Position numbers and translations under genes: made by a program | Part shown: positions 25,727 to 32,654 of the stretch, in pieces | How the letters are laid out: every line of letters begins with the position of its first letter | How positions within the stretch are numbered: the stretch's first letter is position 1 | From: a virus | Strand: one strand, 5' to 3' | Length of the DNA: 64,000 nt | Virus record (IMG/VR): IMGVR_UViG_3300032268_001605 | Coordinates: 62,001-126,000 of that record | Notes under the pieces: model-generated | Seen by the model: the letters and a program-made list of their open reading frames with translations, nothing else | Told to the model about the DNA's origin: nothing | Databases searched by the model: none

Positions 25727-25957
25727 ATGTTGAAAGAAAATGTCGACCATTTAGATAACTATGACGAATTGTTAGCTATTTTGATAAACGAAGTTGAAGT
25801 TGATGGAAAAAAAGTTTACCTCAAAGAAGAATTCGAAAAGTTTTTTGTCAAAGGTAACAAAACTGCTGGAACAAGAGTCAGAAAAATTATGCAATTTTTA
25901 AGAAAGAAAGCCGAAAATATCAGAAAAGATATTCAGAATTACAAAAAAGACATCTAA
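25727..25957 (+). CDS. histone H1-like DNA-binding protein
   Basis: 76 residues. The segment KGNKTAGTRVRKIMQFLRKK resembles the GNKAAGTRARK signature of the small histone H1-like proteins that are common in Bacteroidota chromosomes. The N-terminus is acidic and the C-terminus basic and helical. It likely binds phage or host DNA as an architectural protein. It has its own promoter-like element and a strong terminator, so it is a single-gene unit that could be highly expressed. Confidence 0.65.
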   Translation: MLKENVDHLDNYDELLAILINEVEVDGKKVYLKEEFEKFFVKGNKTAGTRVRKIMQFLRKKAENIRKDIQNYKKDI

Positions 25958-25958
25958 A

Positions 25959-25990
25959 ATAAAACTCCACAAATTTGTGGAGTTTTATTT
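25959..25990 (+). terminator. Rho-independent terminator
   Basis: AAAACTCCACAAA / TTTGTGGAGTTTT is a perfect stem followed by a T run, directly after the H1-like gene. Confidence 0.85.
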
Positions 25991-26027
25991 TTTTATATAT
26001 AGAAACAAAATCAAATTATAATTCAAG

Positions 26028-26606
26028 ATGAAAAAATTCAGCACTGTCATAAATCAGAAAATATCTGAAGAACCAAGACCACAAATAAATGTTCAGGAAC
26101 AAAAAATTAATTTATTAAGAGAGAAGCTAGTAAAATTGATGAATGATTTTCTCAAAATTCAAGGTTCGGGTGCAGCTCGTAGCGAGCTAGTAAATAGTGC
26201 TATTTCAATAACTGGTCAAGAAAACTTAGCTGATGCAATAATTGATTTGATATCAAATGAATTCGGGGAAGAGAAAATTAACCTATTAGAGTCTCTTAAA
26301 TTTGAAATCAATGACTGGTACACACTAGATAGTAAAATTCATCAGATTAACGAGGGAATCATCAATGAAAAAAATCAAAAAGACTTGAATCTCGAAAAAA
26401 AATTAATCTCATTTTTAGAAATTTATAGTGATGATAGAGAATTTGAAGTAATTGCTGAAAACTATTCAAAAAGAATTAAAAACAATAGAGAAATTCAGAA
26501 TAGAATTATTGTAGCAGAATCTATCCTTAATGACACAAAATATAATAGGATTCAAAAGGATAAAATCAAAAGTCTGATACAAATTTTCAAAAAAAGAATT
26601 TCCTAA
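26028..26606 (+). CDS. helical hypothetical protein
   Basis: 192 residues, almost entirely helical and charged, with an N-terminus MKKFSTVINQKISEEP that weakly resembles the head-targeting-like motif. No catalytic motif. The next gene starts 3 bases later. The upstream leader has a TTTTATATATAGAAAC element about 30 bases before the ATG. Confidence 0.5.
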   Translation: MKKFSTVINQKISEEPRPQINVQEQKINLLREKLVKLMNDFLKIQGSGAARSELVNSAISITGQENLADAIIDLISNEFGEEKINLLESLKFEINDWYTLDSKIHQINEGIINEKNQKDLNLEKKLISFLEIYSDDREFEVIAENYSKRIKNNREIQNRIIVAESILNDTKYNRIQKDKIKSLIQIFKKRIS

Positions 26607-26609
26607 AAG

Positions 26610-27197
26610 TTGCAACAGATAAATCTACTCAATCAGTTTTTTGATTTAATTTTTGTTGAAAAATTAGAAGGTAAACTTAATTTTTCTAAGACAATAAAGA
26701 ACAAAAACTCTTTCAAGATAGTAGACGAATATGTTGAATATAAATTAGATACAATAAAACTTGATACAATATTCCAAAATTTAATCAAGGACTTAAGTAA
26801 TTTCAAAAAAATCAATAAGATTAAATCAAGATTCGATAAACGAAATTTTATTGAAAAAATTCTTTTTAAGAATGATTACACAAATATTTTCAAAAAAATC
26901 AAGTTAATATCACAGAATTATTCATGGATAATCATTCCAACAAAACATCTGAATATAATTACCAAATCTGACTTTTACGTCGAAAATAGTGAAAACAGAC
27001 TATCACACAACCCACTAATAAGTTGTGTTGGTAAGTTTGAAAATTTGAATCTATATCTTAATCCAAATGTGGAATCTGATAAACTCATCTTTGGTAATTA
27101 TGATTCGGCTACAATCCTGGTAAAAATAGAAAACGAACTTGAAGTTGGTTATACACTGTTGGAAAACACCGAAATCACTGAATTACAAATCATTTAA
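26610..27197 (+). CDS. hypothetical protein with TTG start
   Basis: 195 residues. The frame begins at a TTG three bases after the previous stop, and no ATG lies near the start. The content is mixed alpha/beta with a basic middle (KSRFDKRNFIEKILFKNDY). Not recognised. It overlaps the convergent gene by 15 bases. Confidence 0.5.
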   Translation: MQQINLLNQFFDLIFVEKLEGKLNFSKTIKNKNSFKIVDEYVEYKLDTIKLDTIFQNLIKDLSNFKKINKIKSRFDKRNFIEKILFKNDYTNIFKKIKLISQNYSWIIIPTKHLNIITKSDFYVENSENRLSHNPLISCVGKFENLNLYLNPNVESDKLIFGNYDSATILVKIENELEVGYTLLENTEITELQII

Positions 27198-28133
27198 TAT
27201 ATCATCGATAAAAGAATCTCTTAATACGCTAATTGTCTCAAAGTCTCTAAAATAGTAGAATCTGTTTTTATCAAAATCATTCTTGATTTCAATCCTTAGA
27301 GATCCGCCATCTAAACTAGATGATAACACTTCATAGACATTATTCAATGTTAATTCTTCCAAATTCTCGGAATTTACACTTATACATTTTACTCTATCAC
27401 CATTTTGAATTGAAAGAATTCTCTTTCTTAATTCATTCTTCAAAGTCAGACTTAGATGCTCTAAATTCACTTTTCTAAAATCAGAGTCACCTTCGCTTAA
27501 CTTCTCAACTACAAAATCAATAATTGATTTAGTTCTTTGGACTTCTTTAGAAATAGACAAGTCTGGATCTGATAAAAGTTTAGTATACCAATTCTTTACT
27601 CTACCAATATTTTGCTCCTCTATTTCAATTTCATTCTGAATGCAATAGTTTGCGATTATAGCAGAAGAACGGAATAGATTGTCACCATATCTTTTCTTAC
27701 TCCTTCTATTAGGATTTTCGCCACTTAGTGTGAGCCATCTAGGTGAATTGATGAATTTTTGGAAACTAGCTTTAGTTTTATTTCTGAAAACTTTTTTCGC
27801 ATCTTCATCGATAGAAAATTTCAGTAGAATATTTTGTAAATCCAAATTTTTTATTTTTTTCTTATAAAAAACTTCTTGTTCGAATCTTTGTGTATTCAAA
27901 ATAAAATCAATGAAATCTAAATAAATGTGCAATTTATAGGTTCTTGCTTCGTCTCTAACATTCCGGATTAAATCTTCATTTTGATTATAGGCTGCCGTAT
28001 ACAAAATACCATTTGCAATGAACTCATATTTTTTTTGATTCAGATTTTTGTATTCTTCAAGTATTGGGAATAGTTTGATTGACTTTTCCAATTTTATTAA
28101 ATTCAATTGTATAATTTCTGATGTAAGTTTCAT
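27183..28133 (-). CDS. hypothetical protein with C-terminal SH3-like module
   Basis: 316 residues from the ATG at 28133 (MKLTSEIIQLNLIKLEKSIK); a longer frame starts at 28169. The first 240 residues are helical, with a basic RRSKKRYGD loop. The last 65 (GDRVKCISVNSENLEELTLN then VYEVLSSS...GG) have the pattern of an SH3-like barrel with GD.(V/L).CI and YEVL. The same module occurs in the protein at 49376-49777. Function unknown. Confidence 0.55.
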   Translation of the reverse strand: MKLTSEIIQLNLIKLEKSIKLFPILEEYKNLNQKKYEFIANGILYTAAYNQNEDLIRNVRDEARTYKLHIYLDFIDFILNTQRFEQEVFYKKKIKNLDLQNILLKFSIDEDAKKVFRNKTKASFQKFINSPRWLTLSGENPNRRSKKRYGDNLFRSSAIIANYCIQNEIEIEEQNIGRVKNWYTKLLSDPDLSISKEVQRTKSIIDFVVEKLSEGDSDFRKVNLEHLSLTLKNELRKRILSIQNGDRVKCISVNSENLEELTLNNVYEVLSSSLDGGSLRIEIKNDFDKNRFYYFRDFETISVLRDSFIDDILNDL

Positions 28134-28211
28134 GTGTAATTTTTTACAAATATATTTATTATTTACCAAACTACCAAATTTTTTTCAAAGTTTAATTTAC
28201 CATCTGTAAAT

Positions 28212-28224
28212 CTTAATATATACT
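28212..28224 (+). promoter_or_regulatory. candidate promoter close to start codon
   Basis: CTTAATATATACT lies 4 bases before the ATG at 28229. The match to the recurring element is good, but the spacing would give a nearly leaderless mRNA. Confidence 0.3.
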
Positions 28225-28228
28225 AAAT

Positions 28229-29620
28229 ATGAAAAAGTATTCTGAAACTTTTATTAATAACATTGATGTACTCAAACATGCTCGTATTGGTATGGAATTC
28301 GAGTTCTATATGACAGACCTGTCTTATTATAAAACACTCGAACTTCTAAATCAATATTTAGCACCCGTAAAGGTTTGGGGATTTAGACAATATCACTCAG
28401 ACTTTACGCCTGATGCTCAAAATTTCAAAATTGAACCAGATTTGTCTGGTGGATCAAATATGGTTGAGTTAGTAACAGGACCGATGGATTATTTTTCAGC
28501 TAAACATTACCTTGTCAAGATAATCAAATTTATACAAGACTATGGATACACAAATGAGAAATCATCTATTCACTTTAATATTTCCTTCGACGAGAGTATT
28601 GATAAAAATCTAAATAGCTTAAACATACTTAAATTAATACTTTCGATTGACGAAGATGAGATTTATAGGGTTTATCCATCAAGAAAAGGTAATGTTTATG
28701 CCAAGAGTGTAAAGAAAATTATCCCATTCAAGGAATTTGACTTCAACAGTATAAGCACTGAGATTGTAAAAAACACACTCAGACTACCAAATGATAAATA
28801 TTATGGTATAAACTTTTTACATATTAATAATTCCAGAGACAGTCAAAGATTAGAGTTTCGCTATATTGGTGGAAAGGAATATGAAAAAAACACAGGGCAG
28901 TTAATTTATTTTATGGATAGATTTATAATAGATACTTATAAATCTATTGGAACAAGTTTTACAAATGATGAAATGTTGGAACTAGAAGAAATTTTAAGTA
29001 TGAATATAAGTAATTTTAAGAATCTTTCTAAATATGACAACTTCATCATTGATTTTCCGGGTATTGTTTTACAAGTAGATCAAAATTATATTTATGACTT
29101 GATAAATGCTTATTACCCAAGAATGTATTCAAAATTATTTACACTGATAGATTCTACTGATTCATTGAAAGATTGCATTATTAACTACACTACAGCAACT
29201 CAAAGATTTGAAATTGTTGATGCTCAAGTCAAAATTACACAAAATATCAATGATTTTGATTTTATAAACTGTACAATACAGGATGGGATATTCGAAAATT
29301 GCCATTTTGTTAACTCAGAAATTAATAATTGTCAGATTGTAAAATCAAAACTACATGGTACAGAAGTAAATAAAACAAAACTACTCAATTGTAATGTCGA
29401 AGCTTCAATAATCAAAGACTGTTTTTTCATGAATGGTTATTTGAATAGTGATATGATTGGTGGTGTATTTAGAAGTGGCAAATTAGGCCCTTATGCAAAC
29501 ATCAGCTCTGAGACCAAGATTGTGACACAGGGTGGTAATTTCTTTGATACGAGTTATGACGATGATGAAAAATATGACTACAAAAAAGATAAAGGTGTGA
29601 TTAGTGCCTTTAAAAAATAG
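28229..29620 (+). CDS. amidoligase-like protein with C-terminal pentapeptide-type repeats
   Basis: 463 residues. The N-terminal GMEFEFY (21-27) with E23 and E25, then NMVELVTGPMDY and SSIHFNISF, follows the order of metal and substrate motifs in the amidoligase (COOH-NH2 ligase) branch of the glutamine synthetase superfamily. These enzymes form amide bonds with ATP, for example in peptide or cell-wall modification. Residues about 345-430 have repeating five-residue steps (FINCTIQDGIFENCHFVNSE), typical of a pentapeptide right-handed beta helix. This combination is unusual. The substrate is unknown. Confidence 0.6.
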   Translation: MKKYSETFINNIDVLKHARIGMEFEFYMTDLSYYKTLELLNQYLAPVKVWGFRQYHSDFTPDAQNFKIEPDLSGGSNMVELVTGPMDYFSAKHYLVKIIKFIQDYGYTNEKSSIHFNISFDESIDKNLNSLNILKLILSIDEDEIYRVYPSRKGNVYAKSVKKIIPFKEFDFNSISTEIVKNTLRLPNDKYYGINFLHINNSRDSQRLEFRYIGGKEYEKNTGQLIYFMDRFIIDTYKSIGTSFTNDEMLELEEILSMNISNFKNLSKYDNFIIDFPGIVLQVDQNYIYDLINAYYPRMYSKLFTLIDSTDSLKDCIINYTTATQRFEIVDAQVKITQNINDFDFINCTIQDGIFENCHFVNSEINNCQIVKSKLHGTEVNKTKLLNCNVEASIIKDCFFMNGYLNSDMIGGVFRSGKLGPYANISSETKIVTQGGNFFDTSYDDDEKYDYKKDKGVISAFKK

Positions 29621-29622
29621 AC

Positions 29623-30162
29623 TTATGAATTATATCTTTTTAATAATTCATCTGATGTTATATCAGATTTCGAACCCTTTTTCAGATTTTCATCTTTGGT
29701 AATAACTCTAAGATTGTGATGAGATGCTATTATTCTATAGTCTATGTTATTGATAAATCCATCCGATATGGAATATATGTGATCTATATGAAATTTTTTT
29801 GAGTCATTTAATTTCAATTTACTATTTTCAATTTTTTCTAAATTTTTATTGAAATTGAATCTAGTTAAATATCTCACTTTTTTATTGTATATTTTAAACC
29901 TTTTAATTTTTTCAATTGGTATTCTCTGTGATTCATAATAACAATATCTACAAATTCTCCTGACTCTGAAGCTACACCATTTAATTTCAAAATTGTGTCC
30001 ATTACAACAAGTCAAATTCAATTCGGCAAACTTATTGGAGCCTTTTATTGAATTTAATATGAAATCAAATTCTTTGACTGAATTACTGACGTTCTCAAAA
30101 TATGATGAATTGATTCTTTTTATTTTTGACAGAATCTTTTTTTGAAGGATTGTTCTCACCAC
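29623..30162 (-). CDS. HNH endonuclease, C-terminal part of a frameshifted gene
   Basis: 179 codons with a GTG start inside the upstream frame. A CCNGH...CRYC zinc-type module is followed by FHIDHIYSISDGFINNIDYR and HHNLRVITKDENLKKGSKSD, a clear HNH nuclease core (DH...N...N..K). The N-terminal half of the protein is in another frame at 30095-30502. The frames meet at an A7 tract near 30138; one base fewer would join them. It is therefore probably a broken homing endonuclease gene. Confidence 0.65.
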   Translation of the reverse strand: MVRTILQKKILSKIKRINSSYFENVSNSVKEFDFILNSIKGSNKFAELNLTCCNGHNFEIKWCSFRVRRICRYCYYESQRIPIEKIKRFKIYNKKVRYLTRFNFNKNLEKIENSKLKLNDSKKFHIDHIYSISDGFINNIDYRIIASHHNLRVITKDENLKKGSKSDITSDELLKRYNS

Positions 30163-30502
30163 GATTTCTTTCTCTAAGAGATTCTTTCATCTTATACATT
30201 TTACTACTATCAAATAATTCTGACCAAGTTCTTTTATCTCCGAATCTTGGATTTTTCTCACCTGTCATTTGACAAGTTCGACAAATTTGTATTTTTTCAT
30301 TTACAGTACTGGATCTCTTCTCACTCAAGTGCTCTCTGGTTATGTTGTAAACTTTATTTGGTGTTCTACATTCAATTTTATCGCAAATATAGGATACTTT
30401 GTATCTTTGAGATCCTCTATCATATAATGAACTCAATGGTAAAATTTCGTATCCTAAAATCTTCTTTTTTTCTTTTATTGGTTTGTAAATTGATATTATC
30501 AT
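30095..30502 (-). CDS. HNH endonuclease, N-terminal part with NUMOD-like repeats
   Basis: From the ATG at 30502 (a TTG at 30526 is also open). A Cys-rich region (CDKIECRTP...CRTCQ) is followed by GEKNPRFGDKRTW and NRGENNPS, the NUMOD3-type repeats that bind DNA in homing endonucleases. The frame ends soon after an A7 tract, and the nuclease core continues in another frame (29623-30162). Together they form a single decayed or frameshifted gene of about 290 residues. Confidence 0.6.
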   Translation of the reverse strand: MIISIYKPIKEKKKILGYEILPLSSLYDRGSQRYKVSYICDKIECRTPNKVYNITREHLSEKRSSTVNEKIQICRTCQMTGEKNPRFGDKRTWSELFDSSKMYKMKESLRERNRGENNPSKKDSVKNKKNQFIIF

Positions 30503-30598
30503 AAACATATATATAAATTCGCACAATGTTCCTGATGGATTTTAAAATAAAAATAAAATAATTTTTTTATATATAGTCTTATAAAAAAAATTATTAAA

Positions 30599-32092
30599 AT
30601 GGAAATAAAAAAATTTGGTAAATTCTACTTAATTCAAGAAGAAGAGGCTGCTGCTAGAATGCCTGTATCGGAATCATACTGGAAAGCTAAAGGTAAGAGT
30701 GGTAAAAATGTAGCTTTATACACCCACGATGATCTAGATGGTATTTTCAGCGCGTTAGAAATGAAAAAGTGGCTCCTAAACAAAGGATTTACAATTGTAA
30801 AATATGGCATCTTAAATTATTCAGATGGTTGGAAATACACAACTCTAGATCCAACACTAATTAATGTTGTTTTGGACTTTGCAAATATGCCTGGTGATGA
30901 AAGAGATGAATTAGTTGATTACTACTTAGATCACCACGGACTTTTCAGTGAAGAGGATAAATTGAAGTATAGAGATAAACCTGTACAGAAAATCAAATCT
31001 GATTCAGCTTATGAAGCAGTGTGTTTAGCTTTAGGTACACCACAAGATGATTTAGTTGCATCGGTAATAAAAATGATTGACGCAGCAAAATATACTGAGT
31101 ATGGTGTGTCTTGGCAGAGACTTTTGGATTTCAATTTATCTGAAATAAAGAAGTCTCCAAAAGTAAGATTAGAATTCGCTGCTGCCTTTAACCAGTTCCT
31201 AAAAAGAAGCGATACTAAAACAATTATTTCAGTAATTGACAATTGTAAAGACGTTTCAATTTACTCAATCTATAATGTAATGTCTAAAGTATCACCCTAT
31301 CACAACATTCCTAAAAGAGGACCGATGGCTGGGGAAATTGTTGATTTTAGAACAGATGCTCAAGGTAGGTTAGCTAAAATGCAAAAGATGACTAGAGGTG
31401 AATACTCAGACGTTGAAACAGAGACTGGGGAAATAATGAAGATGAAAAAGATTTATAAGAGTCAAGCAGAATTTTTGGGAGACTTTCAACAAGGAACAAA
31501 AATAAAATTACCTGGCTATCAAATAGTTGGTAAATTAGCCTTTGTACCTACTGGAACTTGGGCAAACGCTTTAAGAGCTAGGTCTATAATTGAAAAGGAT
31601 TTTCAAGATGGATTAATTTCTCAAGAACCTGATTTTATACTACTACAATATGGAGGTACATTACAAGTTTGTTCATACAAAAAAATGTCCGAAATACAAC
31701 AATTACCTATATTGAAAAGTGGTGCGGTTGTTAACGATTTAGGTGTATATATGACTAGTTTATTGGATAATTTCAGACAACATTTGGGTTACTACGATCC
31801 TGATACATCAACCGGACAAGATGAAATCACCGTATCGGGTGGGCATGGGGGTATTGGATCGATTTCAAATATTTTTGGTGAATGTAAGGTATCTAGTTGT
31901 AATGGATCTAGATTCATTGATATGTTCAAGAATAAAATTATTACTGACTTATCTGGAGTTGTCTTTAATATAAATCTCAAATGGGGTGATGCTACTGAGA
32001 GCAAAATGAAAGAACCTGAACAGGATTACAAGGTGATACCAACTAGTCAAGTCACTAAACTAGACAAATATGGAAATGTGACAACTTTTTAA
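30599..32092 (+). CDS. DHH-family phosphoesterase with head-targeting-like N-terminus
   Basis: 497 residues. Motif I is THDDLDG (42-48, DxD type), motif II lies around VVLDFANM, motif III is YYLDHHG with D111-H112-H113, and the C-terminal DHHA1-type glycine motif GGHGG is at about 414-418. This order defines the DHH/DHHA1 phosphoesterases (RecJ, NrnA, GdpP-type), which cleave phosphodiesters in DNA, nano-RNA or cyclic nucleotides. The start MEIKKFGKFYLIQEEE fits the recurring motif, so the enzyme may be packaged. The substrate is unknown; degradation of a signalling nucleotide is one possibility. It has a TATATAGTC-type element upstream and a terminator downstream. Confidence 0.8.
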   Translation: MEIKKFGKFYLIQEEEAAARMPVSESYWKAKGKSGKNVALYTHDDLDGIFSALEMKKWLLNKGFTIVKYGILNYSDGWKYTTLDPTLINVVLDFANMPGDERDELVDYYLDHHGLFSEEDKLKYRDKPVQKIKSDSAYEAVCLALGTPQDDLVASVIKMIDAAKYTEYGVSWQRLLDFNLSEIKKSPKVRLEFAAAFNQFLKRSDTKTIISVIDNCKDVSIYSIYNVMSKVSPYHNIPKRGPMAGEIVDFRTDAQGRLAKMQKMTRGEYSDVETETGEIMKMKKIYKSQAEFLGDFQQGTKIKLPGYQIVGKLAFVPTGTWANALRARSIIEKDFQDGLISQEPDFILLQYGGTLQVCSYKKMSEIQQLPILKSGAVVNDLGVYMTSLLDNFRQHLGYYDPDTSTGQDEITVSGGHGGIGSISNIFGECKVSSCNGSRFIDMFKNKIITDLSGVVFNINLKWGDATESKMKEPEQDYKVIPTSQVTKLDKYGNVTTF

Positions 32093-32095
32093 CAT

Positions 32096-32122
32096 AAAAA
32101 CCACAGAATCTCTGTGGTTTTT
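32096..32122 (+). terminator. Rho-independent terminator
   Basis: AAAAACCACAGA / TCTGTGGTTTTT is a perfect stem with a following T run, right after the DHH gene. Confidence 0.85.
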
Positions 32123-32210
32123 CTTTTTTTTCTAAAGAGGAAGAGTAAAAATAAATAAATAATATGTATTTACAAATTAAATTGTAAAATATCACTATTT
32201 AATTAAATTA

Positions 32211-32603
32211 ATGGAATTTTTTTGTGTTTATGTAAAAACGAGAAAGAAGCTTGATAAATATATCAAAGTGAATCGAATTAGAAACAAATATATCATAGAT
32301 ATAAAGAAGATAATAGAGGAAGAAGAAATTGCTTTCGATGTAGAGAAAACCTATCTCAAGATAATTATTTTTCAAAAAATACAACAGGCTATTGAAAAAA
32401 AGAAGGATATTTATTATGTGCCTGATTTCGACAGCGATTTTTCAATTGAAAAGTTAATTAATATAAGAAAAATTCTCGGAGAAAAAAATGGTTTCAATGT
32501 TCTACTTTTTTACAATGAATTTAGAAGAAATCAGGAAACTCTGGATGAGTTATTTTCAAATCTTTCTAAATTCAACTCATCACAAATAATCAGAGATTAT
32601 TAA
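32211..32603 (+). CDS. small hypothetical protein
   Basis: 130 residues, alpha/beta, with KKKDIYYVPDFDSDFSIEKL and NVLLFYNEF. This could be a P-loop-less nucleotide-binding or kinase-like remnant, but no motif is decisive. It stands alone between the DHH terminator and the tail cluster promoter. Confidence 0.5.
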   Translation: MEFFCVYVKTRKKLDKYIKVNRIRNKYIIDIKKIIEEEEIAFDVEKTYLKIIIFQKIQQAIEKKKDIYYVPDFDSDFSIEKLINIRKILGEKNGFNVLLFYNEFRRNQETLDELFSNLSKFNSSQIIRDY

Positions 32604-32621
32604 TCTTAGGAATTATTCAAG

Positions 32622-32640
32622 TTTTAATATATATTTTAAA
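32622..32640 (+). promoter_or_regulatory. candidate promoter of the tail/baseplate cluster
   Basis: TTTTAATATATATTTTAAA ends 14 bases before the ATG at 32655, the first gene of the rightward 11-kb baseplate operon. It is a strong match to the recurring element. Confidence 0.5.
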
Positions 32641-32654
32641 ACATAGTAAGAATA

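Noticed and set aside
29623-30502. Programmed -1 frameshift in the HNH gene
   Set aside because: Joining the frames needs +1 (or loss of one A), not the common -1 slip, so decay, transcript slippage or a read error is more likely.
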